IMG/VR virus record: IMGVR_UViG_3300025110_000109
Span: 1 to 26,088 of that record
Length of the DNA: 26,088 nucleotides
Direction: 5' to 3' (one strand)
Source: a virus
Below are positions 12,248 through 19,384 of the stretch, in pieces; position 1 is the stretch's first letter, and every line of letters begins with the position of its first letter. The position numbers and the translations under genes are program-made. The notes beneath the pieces were generated by a model. The model had not been told where the DNA came from. It made no database searches and saw only the letters and a list, made by a program, of their open reading frames with translations.

Positions 12248-12888
12248 AATATTTACTTCTAGCTTTAAATATATTTAGTACACCTCTCTATGCAAATGAA
12301 GTAGGAGGAGTGTCCGCAACGGCAAACCCAGTAGCAAATTCGTCCGGGAGCGTATCCAATTTGGCTGTACAAAATTTATCAGGTCCATATATAACTAATA
12401 CTCACGGGAATGGAGTATCATGTCAGGGAGCAACTCTGAGTATTACTCCCTTTGCTACATTACAAGATTCATGGAAAGACCCTTATGAGTCAAGCTATAT
12501 GGATCCAGTATTTGATAATAGTGATACAAATAATGATGGTGTCTTAGATAATCCCGGCTCTGTGCTTTATTACAAACCAACTAGAACAGGTCAGAAATCT
12601 AATCATAGTATTGGATGGGGAATCAGTATGAATATAACCATACCCTTAGATAAACGTCACAACGAGGGCTGTTTAGCTGCTGCTAATACTCAGAATCAAT
12701 TAAATAAACAACTATTAGCTAATAAAAGATTAGACTTTGAAATGGCGAGATTGAAGCATTGTGCAGAGCAAGAAAGGCTTGGAGTCACCTTTCATCCTTC
12801 AAGCCCAGCTGCTCAGATTTGTTCCGATATCGTAGTTGCAAATCCTCATGGAGTTATACCTAATCATCAGCACGAGATTCCGAAATAA
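12076..12888 (+). CDS. Exported protein 3 with signal peptide; start uncertain (up to 270 aa)
   Basis: The supported part begins near 12244, where the frame encodes a signal-peptide core (VKYLLLALNIFSTPLYA, then NEVGG). The mature region contains 'ATANPVANSSGSVSNLAVQ', 'GPYITNTHGNGVSCQG', a calcium-loop-like 'DTNNDGVLDN' (D150, N152, D154, D158) and 'NHSIGWGISMNITIPLD'. The C-terminal third is helical ('ANKRLDFEMARLKHCAEQ'). I recall this as a cyanomyovirus family; unchecked. No ATG, GTG or TTG lies directly before the signal core. The nearest usable starts are GTGs at 12076 or about 12139, deep inside gene 2, and the residues they add look like a shadow frame. So translation may use a rare start, frameshifting or re-initiation. 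The end overlaps the convergent 12860 gene by 29 nt. Confidence 0.6.
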   Translation: MDKSRYNQYAKLHGQGHKQAVATNYNSQSARIEISDNNTKNNRNNFSHRHGFNLQSVKYLLLALNIFSTPLYANEVGGVSATANPVANSSGSVSNLAVQNLSGPYITNTHGNGVSCQGATLSITPFATLQDSWKDPYESSYMDPVFDNSDTNNDGVLDNPGSVLYYKPTRTGQKSNHSIGWGISMNITIPLDKRHNEGCLAAANTQNQLNKQLLANKRLDFEMARLKHCAEQERLGVTFHPSSPAAQICSDIVVANPHGVIPNHQHEIPK

Positions 12889-13585
12889 GTTTCTTTTTTC
12901 TTTTTAATCCTTTAAATTTTTCTCTATCTTTTTTCCCAAAAAAACCTTTAATTCTTTTTATTAATTGTTTTATTAAGGGCTTTACTAACCTTAATAATAG
13001 GGGTGTTGCTGCTGCTGAAGCTGTTGCTACTACAGCTATTGCTGCTGTTGTACTGATTTGCCCTGTAGTTGGTAAATATTTATCAGTTGCAGTAGTTGGT
13101 TCATATAAAACTATACAAGTTTTTTTATCAGCACTGAGTTCATGACCTATAACTTTCTCTTCTCCATTACGTGTAAAATCTCCAACTCTTGGTTGGTTTG
13201 GAGAAGGGCATTCAACTTCTTTTTGTGGTGGGGGAAGATTATCTAAATTAGGTTGAGGAGTTTCTAATTCTGGAGCTGTGGTCACATTAGGTGGAGCTAC
13301 ATCTTCTACAAAAACTAAATCTTCAGGAACATAATCCATAGGAAAAAAATATGGCACAGTTCCATCACACAAAACTCTGCTACCTCTATCATCTTCAGTT
13401 ACGAGTTTTATTGATTTTTCATTAGCAGGATTAAATACAACACATCCTGGAACTTGGATTATGGGATTACCAATAGTTAAAGTTACAGGAGGACTGAAAG
13501 GTATCGCTTGTATAGGCGTATGAATATAACTATTTATAGGAATTATTTCTAAATTATTTATATTTATTTGATTTATTTCGGACAA
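12860..13585 (-). CDS. Proline-rich protein with C-terminal membrane anchor (241 aa)
   Basis: The N-terminal half is beta-rich with 'IQVPGCVVFNPANE' and 'VLCDGTVPYFFPMDYVPEDL'. A proline-rich linker follows (about residues 94-125, with 'NLDNLPPPQKEVECP'), then a small domain 'RVGDFTRNGEEKVIGHELSADKKTCIVLYEPTT', then a hydrophobic helix 'ISTTAAIAVVATASAAATPLLLRL' and a very basic tail. Four cysteines may form two disulphides. I recall this architecture from cyanomyovirus accessory proteins, unverified. The anchor and linker suggest a protein that spans from membrane or virion lumen outward. It is 2 nt downstream of the 13588 gene, in the same transcript, and faces the exported proteins 1-3. 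Confidence 0.7.
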   Translation of the reverse strand: MSEINQININNLEIIPINSYIHTPIQAIPFSPPVTLTIGNPIIQVPGCVVFNPANEKSIKLVTEDDRGSRVLCDGTVPYFFPMDYVPEDLVFVEDVAPPNVTTAPELETPQPNLDNLPPPQKEVECPSPNQPRVGDFTRNGEEKVIGHELSADKKTCIVLYEPTTATDKYLPTTGQISTTAAIAVVATASAAATPLLLRLVKPLIKQLIKRIKGFFGKKDREKFKGLKRKKKLISESRADD

Positions 13586-13587
13586 TT

Positions 13588-13812
13588 TTAAAAAGGACTA
13601 GGAATTTTAGGAATTACATCACCAGTAGCATCAGGCATTGGCAAAGCATCTCCTATAGCATCTCCTAAGCCACCTGTGACCTCTTCTAACGCCCTCTCTT
13701 TTATGTTGTTGATGATTGCATCTTTATTTAAATAAATACCTAATCCAGTTCCTACAACGGTCAAAGAAACTACACCCGAAGCAACAGCTATTGCATTAAA
13801 AATTTTCTGCAT
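13588..13812 (-). CDS. Small signal-anchored protein (74 aa)
   Basis: MQKIFNAIAVASGVVSLTVV plus GTGLGIY forms one hydrophobic N-terminal helix. A charged linker (LNKDAIINNIKERALEEV) and a Gly/Pro-rich tail (GGLGDAIGDALPMPDATGDV) ending IPSPF follow. This pattern recurs, as I recall, in short cyanophage proteins encoded beside the Pro-rich anchored protein. Position and shared anchoring suggest that the two act together at a membrane or in the virion. It is preceded by an AT-rich 62-nt gap, which separates it from the fiber genes. Confidence 0.65.
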   Translation of the reverse strand: MQKIFNAIAVASGVVSLTVVGTGLGIYLNKDAIINNIKERALEEVTGGLGDAIGDALPMPDATGDVIPKIPSPF

Positions 13813-13874
13813 TTTTTAAAAAATCTTATATTTTTATTCTACTGTTATTTTTAGAATCTAACCAGTCTTAATAA

Positions 13875-14243
13875 TTAACTAGGTTCTGTTGGGAAATTAA
13901 CAGATGACATATCTAAATGACCATCTGCACCTACTTTAGGTGATGCACTAGCTGGTAAATCTCTAAGTGCCTGTCTATAAGTTTTCCAATCATCTGACAT
14001 TGCAGGAGAATCTGAAAAACTCATCCAATCTGTTTTTGCTAATCTTGCATCTCTTTCTACTCTTAAAAGTCTCATAGGTTCTGCATTTCTTAATCTTAAT
14101 AACTCTGCTTCTATTTCAGCATCAGTTGGGATGGTTTCGCCTTCATCCCATACAAAACCAGAGTAATCATCATCTTCTGCACGACTACTCCATTGTTTAT
14201 TAGGTTTTAAACTTGCAAGTGCATCTACTTTTCTATAAAACAT
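13875..14243 (-). CDS. Phage tail-fiber assembly chaperone, copy A (122 aa)
   Basis: The C-terminal half carries the tail-assembly-chaperone pattern 'LRVERDARLAKTDWMSFSDSP ... SDDWKTYRQALRDLPA'. In this family (Phage_tail_APC type) the pattern is R..Rd.lL..tDw....dw..YRqaLRDlp followed by 'w-x-P-x-x-P', here 'NFPTEPS'. The N-terminal half is variable, which fits adaptation to different fibers. These proteins help fold or trimerise tail fibers and are not usually part of the virion. It overlaps the start of the preceding C1q-like fiber gene by 1 nt, and a paralogue lies at 17088, each directly downstream of a fiber gene. Confidence 0.75.
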   Translation of the reverse strand: MFYRKVDALASLKPNKQWSSRAEDDDYSGFVWDEGETIPTDAEIEAELLRLRNAEPMRLLRVERDARLAKTDWMSFSDSPAMSDDWKTYRQALRDLPASASPKVGADGHLDMSSVNFPTEPS

Positions 14244-14827
14244 TATGTATCTCCTAAGCGAATAAATGTAATACCATTTCTAAGAGCATCAGAATCTCCA
14301 GAGTATTGAACATTTGCGGTATTGTAGGCTATTAATTTAATTCTATATGTACTTGCATTTTGTACATCAACTACTCCATGTAAAGTCATATGATGATACC
14401 CATTATTAGTATTTTTTATCTCACCATATGAAACTGTAGAATAGTTACTGCCACTGTCTGAACTCATTTGAATTTTAACTCCACAAGAAGTTGCAGAAGT
14501 ATTCATTGTATGTTGAGACATTAGTAGATATATACCAGTTTGTGGAAAAGTAAATATGCCACTTGACTCTGTCATACCAGTTCCTATCTGTGCAAAAAAG
14601 TAATCAGCTCTCTCCCAGTTAGTGTCTATTGTTTGACCATTAGTTTTGTTATTATCACTTGTTATACTCCACTGATCCACCATCTGAATTCCACCACCAA
14701 AACCTGTGGCTGTGCCAGAGCACGTAGCATTTCCTGGGAAGGTAACATTACCTGAAGCATCCATAGTGATTGCATCTGCTGATGCTCCTGTATGTCTTAG
14801 GCTGTTAACTATTAATTTACTTGTCAT
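14243..14827 (-). CDS. Short tail-fiber protein, C1q-like tip, copy A (194 aa)
   Basis: The N-terminal 45 residues are a phage fiber lead (MTSKLIVNSLRHTGASADAI, then MDASGNVTFPGNA). From about residue 48 a C1q/TNF-like jelly roll is suggested: 'MVDQWSI', 'ADYFFAQIGTGMTESSGIFTFPQTGIYLL', 'MTLHGVVDVQNASTYRIKLIAYN' and 'ITFIRLGDT'. Such domains form trimeric tips that contact the host surface. It is a paralogue of 15738-16322; both read 'IGTGMxESSGxFTFPxTG' followed by 'SSDSGSNYx.V.Y'. It is immediately followed by chaperone copy A. Confidence 0.7.
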   Translation of the reverse strand: MTSKLIVNSLRHTGASADAITMDASGNVTFPGNATCSGTATGFGGGIQMVDQWSITSDNNKTNGQTIDTNWERADYFFAQIGTGMTESSGIFTFPQTGIYLLMSQHTMNTSATSCGVKIQMSSDSGSNYSTVSYGEIKNTNNGYHHMTLHGVVDVQNASTYRIKLIAYNTANVQYSGDSDALRNGITFIRLGDT

Positions 14828-14830
14828 AAT

Positions 14831-15160
14831 TTAGGGCTTTGGATTGGCATCTTTCACTGCCTTAATAGAATTATAAAATGCACTAAACTTAACTTTTAAA
14901 TCTGAGTCAGCATCTATTGCATGCCAAAGTAAATCTAATTGATCACCTATGGCAGGATATGTTGTAGAACCATTAATCGTTCTATCTGTTTTATATTTAT
15001 TTGCAACTGCTTCAGCATCTAGTGTGGTTCGTGCAGCATCTATCTTGCTTTGATCTAAAGTAATTGATTTACCATCTTTATCAAAAGCACCTGTTTCATC
15101 ATTAATAATACCGACATCTGGATACGCTTTAAATATTGCATCGTGATCTAATTTTGCCAT
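14831..15160 (-). CDS. Small tail-associated protein with YPAIGDQLDLLWHAID motif (109 aa)
   Basis: Acidic, helical protein. The block 'YPAIGDQLDLLWHAID' at about residues 69-84 is common in small proteins that accompany phage tail-fiber genes ('YPsIgdQLDalwhai'). The rest is generic (MAKLDHDAIFKAYPDVGI; DQSKIDAARTTLDAEA). It sits between two fiber genes and starts in a TAATG overlap with the upstream stop, with AGGATA nearby. Function is probably fiber assembly or attachment; the molecular role is unproven. Confidence 0.65.
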   Translation of the reverse strand: MAKLDHDAIFKAYPDVGIINDETGAFDKDGKSITLDQSKIDAARTTLDAEAVANKYKTDRTINGSTTYPAIGDQLDLLWHAIDADSDLKVKFSAFYNSIKAVKDANPKP

Positions 15161-15738
15161 TATCCTGCTACCTCCAATAAAGTAATATTAGAGGAATTAC
15201 CATCATCTTGAAATCTTACTCTTGCACTATCAGAAGCACTAGCAACTCTTCCCTGAAGTTTATATGTATTAGAACCTGTTGAAGCACCTGTATCTAAAAA
15301 ACTAAAATTTAGAGGAAGAAACAATATTTTCTGAACATCAGTAGAACCTTCTATACCTACATTTTTAGTGTTACCGAGTGTAATAAGATCAGTAGAACCT
15401 CTTAAAAGTTTCACAGCACAGGTACAGGCAACCGAACTACTACCTCGTTGAACGTCTAAATGTTGGACACACAGAACTAAAACTTTACTATTTGCTGAAA
15501 TAGTAATTGATGCAGTTAACCCTGTATCTGCAAAAGTTTCTGTTGTATTTGAAACTGTAGATGTGGTTGAAGCAGTGACAACTTGAATAATATTTCCTGC
15601 TTTTGGATTTGTAGTTGTTAAAACTGTACCACTTGCTGTATCAGGTACAGTTAATACTCTAGCATTTGAACCAGAAGCAGGAGCCTTTAATTCAAAGGTT
15701 CCTCCTCCAGAATCAGCTGTTAATTTAATTGAACTCAT
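15160..15738 (-). CDS. Short tail-fiber protein (192 aa)
   Basis: Typical phage fiber N-terminus: MSSIKLTADSGGGTFELKAP, then 'NARVLTVPDTASGTVLTTTNPKAGNIIQVV', a segment found widely in marine phage tail proteins. The C-terminal 120 residues are a beta-sandwich with 'TETFADTGLTASITISANSKVLV' and a closing 'SNITLLEV', probably a receptor-facing head. The gene starts with ATG after GGAGGTACGTA, one of the best ribosome sites in the window, and its start overlaps the upstream stop (TAATG). The set of four small fiber genes suggests interchangeable adhesins. Confidence 0.7.
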   Translation of the reverse strand: MSSIKLTADSGGGTFELKAPASGSNARVLTVPDTASGTVLTTTNPKAGNIIQVVTASTTSTVSNTTETFADTGLTASITISANSKVLVLCVQHLDVQRGSSSVACTCAVKLLRGSTDLITLGNTKNVGIEGSTDVQKILFLPLNFSFLDTGASTGSNTYKLQGRVASASDSARVRFQDDGNSSNITLLEVAG

Positions 15739-16322
15739 TACGTACCTCCAAAACGTGTAAATATAAAACTAGTGGCATTTTCTCCTGTGTACCCAACAAG
15801 AAAGTCATCATTACCACCAGCACCGCTTCGCACATCAAATTTCAATCTAAAAGTTGATGTGTTTGTTACATCTATTAATTCTATAGAGTTAAAGTTTCCG
15901 TAAGCTCCACCACTTGATGCGTTTCCTATTGCGTAACCAACTATTGTGTAATTACTACCACTATCAGAACTTACTAAAGTCCTTACTTGTCCATAGTGCA
16001 TTTCGTTATTACTACTATATAAATAACCATTTGCTTGAACTAACCATTTCCCAGTACTAGGAAAAGTAAAAACCCCAGAACTTTCAGACATTCCAGTTCC
16101 AATATGCGTTGAAAAAGTATTATCTTGACGTTCTAAATTTGCTGATACAGCACTCCAGCTTGTAGTTAGTTGTTTATTAGCATTTAATCTCCATTGGTCC
16201 ATTTCTTGAATACCTTGAGCAGCTAATCCACTGGCTAGAGTATCTGCGTCTACACAGCCATCAGGTAAGCCTCCAACTGCCAATCCTGTTACTGTTCCAT
16301 TTCCATTAAATGTGATAGGCAT
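15738..16322 (-). CDS. Short tail-fiber protein, C1q-like tip, copy B (194 aa)
   Basis: Fiber lead MPITFNGNGTVTGLAVGGLP, then 'DGCVDADTLASGLAAQGIQ' and 'EMDQWRLN', followed by a C1q-like jelly roll ('HIGTGMSESSGVFTFPSTGKWLV', 'SNNEMHYGQV', 'FNSIELIDVTNTSTFRLKFDV', 'TSFIFTRFGGT'). It has the same length as copy A at 14243 and is clearly homologous over the domain, with different N-termini. Its stop is shared with the start of the next gene, and it follows the 16326 fiber with a 3-nt gap. Confidence 0.7.
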   Translation of the reverse strand: MPITFNGNGTVTGLAVGGLPDGCVDADTLASGLAAQGIQEMDQWRLNANKQLTTSWSAVSANLERQDNTFSTHIGTGMSESSGVFTFPSTGKWLVQANGYLYSSNNEMHYGQVRTLVSSDSGSNYTIVGYAIGNASSGGAYGNFNSIELIDVTNTSTFRLKFDVRSGAGGNDDFLVGYTGENATSFIFTRFGGT

Positions 16323-16325
16323 AAT

Positions 16326-17009
16326 TTAAACCACCGTATATACTGAACCGCTAGGTATAGTCAGCGTGACACCTGCATTAATTGTAATTGGTCCTGCACT
16401 CAGAGCATTGCAAGTAGCTCCAAATTCAGTGCCTAGTGTGTAGTTAGTTGTCATGGTTGTTCCATTCTCCATAAACAGCTTGTCAGAACCTCCTCCGACA
16501 GCTCCACCACCTGATTGATCAACAAATGAGAGAACACCTGATCCATTAGTGGAAAGCACCTGGCCTGAACTCCCTGCACTTGTTGGGAAGGTGGCAACCT
16601 TAACTCCGTTAGCTGAAATAGAAACTAATCCTGATCCACTTCTAAATATTCCCGTATCAGTATCATCAGAGAATGTTATGGAAGGGACTGAAGTAGTTCC
16701 ATCAGGAAATGTTCCACCAGCATTTAGATAATCTGCAGCAGCTAAAATTACACCAAAGAAATTTTCACCTGACGCTGGAGCGGAACCAAAAACTATATTT
16801 GTCCCTGATAATGTAAAACCTGTTCCTGGCTCTTGAACTACACCACCGACAGAAATTATTAATTGTGTCTCGTATTTTGGAAATGGTACAGGTGCAGAAC
16901 CACCAACTGTTAAAGCAAAAGTTGTGGTACTTCCATTAAACGAACTTGATACATCATCAACCGTTTTATAATCATTATTCGACCTTAAATTATTACCTAT
17001 ATACGGCAT
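16326..17009 (-). CDS. Tail-fiber protein with cyanophage YIGNNL N-terminus (227 aa)
   Basis: Opens MPYIGNNLRSNNDYKTVDDVSSSFNGSTTTFALTVGG, a hallmark of marine cyanophage tail-fiber proteins: the 'YIGN.L..' and 'DD.S.sFnG.tttFaL.vgG' blocks that anchor to the virion. A second unit 'ETQLIISVGGVVQEPGTGFTLSGTNIVF' and a fiber shaft ('SITFSDDTDTGIFRSGSGLVSIS') follow. The Gly-rich C-terminus ends in 'TINAGVTLTIPSGSVYTVV', a short tip strand commonly seen in such fibers. AGAAGAAG precedes the start. It is downstream of chaperone copy B, with 78 nt between. Confidence 0.8.
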   Translation of the reverse strand: MPYIGNNLRSNNDYKTVDDVSSSFNGSTTTFALTVGGSAPVPFPKYETQLIISVGGVVQEPGTGFTLSGTNIVFGSAPASGENFFGVILAAADYLNAGGTFPDGTTSVPSITFSDDTDTGIFRSGSGLVSISANGVKVATFPTSAGSSGQVLSTNGSGVLSFVDQSGGGAVGGGSDKLFMENGTTMTTNYTLGTEFGATCNALSAGPITINAGVTLTIPSGSVYTVV

Positions 17010-17087
17010 GATTACTGAAATCTTTTATTTGCTTCTTCTATTTTACAGAGGCTAATTTTTGAGAATTATTACTAATTTTTTAAAAAT

Positions 17088-17447
17088 TTAAGTATTAGGT
17101 CCTGCAGTAGATGGTTGTGTCGGCCAGATAACATCATCAGGAGTCTTATCTTTATAAGTCTGAGGAATATCCCTTACGTTTTGTCTATAAGCAGCCCACT
17201 GAGCTTGATCTACAGTCGATCCAGTTGTCATTGTCCAGTCTGTATCTTTTAATATTTGATTTCTTTTTTCTCTAATGTCAGCCCAACTTGTAGATTCAGC
17301 AGCTTCAGGGGTGTTTCCCTCTGCTACCCATGCTTTAAAATCTTCATTATTTTCATTACATGAAATAAATTGTGATCCATTATCTTCTATTCGTAAATAG
17401 ATTTTTTCATCACTAATTATTGGATTTTTGTATTCTTTGTATTTCAT
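17088..17447 (-). CDS. Phage tail-fiber assembly chaperone, copy B (119 aa)
   Basis: The same family as the 13875 gene. Its C-terminal half reads 'IREKRNQILKDTDWTMTTGST', then 'QWAAYRQNVRDIPQ', then 'DVIWPTQPS', which is the R..Rd..L..tDWt...w..YRq..RDip...w-P..P pattern. The N-terminus (MKYKEYKNPIISDEKIYLRI) differs from copy A, so the two probably serve different fibers. It follows the 389-residue fiber gene by 2 nt, suggesting that this fiber is its client. No transmembrane segments. Confidence 0.78.
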   Translation of the reverse strand: MKYKEYKNPIISDEKIYLRIEDNGSQFISCNENNEDFKAWVAEGNTPEAAESTSWADIREKRNQILKDTDWTMTTGSTVDQAQWAAYRQNVRDIPQTYKDKTPDDVIWPTQPSTAGPNT

Positions 17448-17449
17448 AA

Positions 17450-18619
17450 TTAAAGCTCCGCAGAAAAACCTAAGAAGAAACCTGTGCCATTTGCTCTTAA
17501 TTGCACAGCTTGACCAGTGCTAAGAGAAGCATCTGTTTGACTAGTGTTTACAACCGCAAGATAAGGAGTGGCTATAGCAAAAGTAGGTACAGTATTGCAA
17601 ACCTCATGAGTACTTGTTCTTGAAACAGAATAATCACTAGCAGTTCCAGAAGTTTCTAATGCTGTAGGTTTTGTTCTCAGAGTGGTGGGAAAATTAATTT
17701 GCATACTGGCAGTAGAACCCGTCATTTGCATACCTAGTGCATATCTTTGTCCAGTTGCATCACAAGTTGTTCGGTAGTAATATCTTTGACATAAACCAAG
17801 CTCCTTACCGAATGACCTATGCTCAAAATCTGTTACCACGCTGCCTACTTCTAATTGAACTCCTGTAAGATACCATTCATTGCTTGTGCTACTTGCAACA
17901 TTAGCAGTTTGACCTGCCCTACTATTTGCGTTTGATGTACCTTCCCAAGCTGCTGTAGGTAAAGTGCCACTTGTGAAATCAGTTCCAGCTAAAAGAACAA
18001 ATCTAAGATCTAAAGATCTGGCATTATCATTACCAAACGCACCAGTTGTGTCAGCAGGGAAAGAAACTGTATATCTATTCCAGTTGGAATCTGACACAGT
18101 ATAGACTGCACCTATATTTCTGTTATTGTCAGCATCATATAACCAAACAACATAATTACCACTTACATTAGTTTTTACATAAAAACTTACACTAAATTTT
18201 TTTGCTGCTGATGTACCTTTTGCAAAAGCCTGTAAGTTTTGACCTTCAAATCGTTGTTCTACTTCATACAATTCATTACTTGCTGGTGTCCGAGCAGTCG
18301 TGCAATCTATTTTAAGTGAACTACCAAAACCATCAGGAGAAGTTGTTGATTGACTTACGGTATATGCACCAACGTTTGAACCACTTGCATTAAATCTCCA
18401 TCTATCACAGACATTTTTGTAGCCACTTGAGTTGACACCAGTTTCAGATGTACCACGTTGAGCCACTTGCATAGCTCCGTTGATTATTAAATTTCTATTA
18501 CCTAACTCTCCAGCTAAAGGTAAAATATCATCTGTTAAATCTTGTTTTTCAGCTGCAGTAAAGTTTGTATTCTTTACGTTTGTAGAAAGCCTATCTGAAC
18601 TTACTGTTGTTAGAGCCAT
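17450..18619 (-). CDS. Tail fiber/receptor-binding protein with NLIINGAMQVAQRG motif (389 aa)
   Basis: An N-terminal coiled-coil/attachment part (residues 1-40) is followed by 'NRNLIINGAMQVAQRGTS' (41-58), widespread at the start of carbohydrate-binding receptor domains in marine phage tail proteins. A jelly-roll-like domain follows ('YEVEQRFEGQNLQAF', 'FSVSFYVKTNVSGNYVVWLYDADNN', 'WYLTGVQLEVGSVVTDFEHRSF'), then a C-terminal 'LGLCQRYYYRT' block. This is the typical layout of a host-glycan-binding adhesin. A strong ribosome site, AAGGAGGTATAAAAC, precedes the ATG. The largest adhesin of the minus-strand series and a likely host-range determinant. Confidence 0.78.
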   Translation of the reverse strand: MALTTVSSDRLSTNVKNTNFTAAEKQDLTDDILPLAGELGNRNLIINGAMQVAQRGTSETGVNSSGYKNVCDRWRFNASGSNVGAYTVSQSTTSPDGFGSSLKIDCTTARTPASNELYEVEQRFEGQNLQAFAKGTSAAKKFSVSFYVKTNVSGNYVVWLYDADNNRNIGAVYTVSDSNWNRYTVSFPADTTGAFGNDNARSLDLRFVLLAGTDFTSGTLPTAAWEGTSNANSRAGQTANVASSTSNEWYLTGVQLEVGSVVTDFEHRSFGKELGLCQRYYYRTTCDATGQRYALGMQMTGSTASMQINFPTTLRTKPTALETSGTASDYSVSRTSTHEVCNTVPTFAIATPYLAVVNTSQTDASLSTGQAVQLRANGTGFFLGFSAEL

Positions 18620-18632
18620 GTTTTATACCTCC

Positions 18633-18974
18633 TTAAGTCTGATCTAGATAACTTACAGTTGCATCTATTTTACTTGCAGTGGCAGCTCGTATTCTGAGAA
18701 TATCATTTGCTTGCATTATTATTTTTGATCCAGCTATTATTTCTAAAGAACTACCTGCAGGTACAGGTGCGTTTTTTATGAGATGAGTATTATCTCCACT
18801 ATTCTTTATTAAAGAAACATCAACCTGAACACTAGATGCTGAGGTATTTGAAAGTAAGATACTTAATAAAACTAGTGTTGAACTACCACCAGCGGTAACA
18901 ACAGTTGCATTAGAACTGGTAACGGCATCCGTTACTACGTTTAATTTAGTGTCGCTTTTGAAGGTATTTGCCAT
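18633..18974 (-). CDS. Small virion beta-sandwich protein (113 aa)
   Basis: Opens MANTFKSDTKLNVVTDAVTS, an N-terminus I know from marine cyanophage structural proteins ('MANTFKn...'). The 'STLVLLSILLSNTSASSVQVDVSLI' and 'HLIKNAPVPAGSSLEIIAGSKIIMQANDILRIRA' blocks match this family: repeated strands with a 'piPaGssLei..g.ki.l..gD.irv' core. It ends 'VSYLDQT'. It is probably a connector or baseplate-attached fiber subunit. It is tightly packed between the receptor-binding gene and the Mtd-N gene with no promoter evident. Confidence 0.7.
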   Translation of the reverse strand: MANTFKSDTKLNVVTDAVTSSNATVVTAGGSSTLVLLSILLSNTSASSVQVDVSLIKNSGDNTHLIKNAPVPAGSSLEIIAGSKIIMQANDILRIRAATASKIDATVSYLDQT

Positions 18975-18975
18975 A

Positions 18976-19380
18976 TTATCCTAGAGCAAGAATTAATGCA
19001 ATTTGATCAGAAAAATTGGTAGTAGTTGCAGATAATGTTCCCGTTATAGTTACATTACCTGGAATTGTTACTGCCCCATTAGAATCTATTGTAAGACGTG
19101 CAACTCCTCCAGTTACTAATGTCAGCTCATCACTAACAGGACTAATCAAGCCTGTATTAGGATCACCATTAAATTTTAAAGCACAATTATTTAAATCACC
19201 GCTTTTTGTAAATAATGAATTTGAACCATCTTGTCTTAATAATGGGAAGCCTCCACTAGTAAGTGCGTCATGTATTACAACAGTTTTTAATGTGGTATCT
19301 ACTGTGACCTCACCATCAGCACCTTTAAAGCCTGAATGTTCTGCTGTTGTTCCTCTTCTAAATTGAACTTGAGTTGCCAT
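18976..19380 (-). CDS. Mtd-N-type fiber protein (134 aa)
   Basis: The first 50 residues match the N-terminal attachment domain of Bordetella major tropism determinant-type proteins: 'QFRRGTTAEHSGFKGADGEV', 'VDTTLKTVVIHD', 'TSGGFPLLRQD'. The usual form is 'q.rRGTtaeha.FtGa.gEitvdTtkktvvvHDGtTaGG.pl'. A short shaft-like C-terminus follows ('VTIPGNVTITGTLSATTTNFSDQIALILALG'), closing with the same 'ALG' as the neighbouring long fiber. It has no C-type lectin variable domain, so this is a connector, not a diversifying tropism protein. Confidence 0.75.
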   Translation of the reverse strand: MATQVQFRRGTTAEHSGFKGADGEVTVDTTLKTVVIHDALTSGGFPLLRQDGSNSLFTKSGDLNNCALKFNGDPNTGLISPVSDELTLVTGGVARLTIDSNGAVTIPGNVTITGTLSATTTNFSDQIALILALG

Positions 19381-19384
19381 AATA

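Noticed and set aside
12160-12250. Canonical -1 frameshift site joining exported genes 2 and 3
   Set aside because: The frames are in the right relation, but no X-XXY-YYZ heptamer or stem-loop is visible at the end of gene 2. I kept only the start problem as an open question.
13813-13874. Intrinsic terminator at the AT-rich gap downstream of the fiber genes
   Set aside because: There is a TTTTTTAAAAAA palindrome, but no GC stem followed by a T-run on the minus strand. It is not distinguishable from AT-rich spacing.
19016-19366. Plus-strand frame opposite the Mtd-N gene, and similar frames at 16549-16731 and 21420-21602
   Set aside because: Each is the mirror of a low-complexity fiber gene, starts mid-gene and has no ribosome site.
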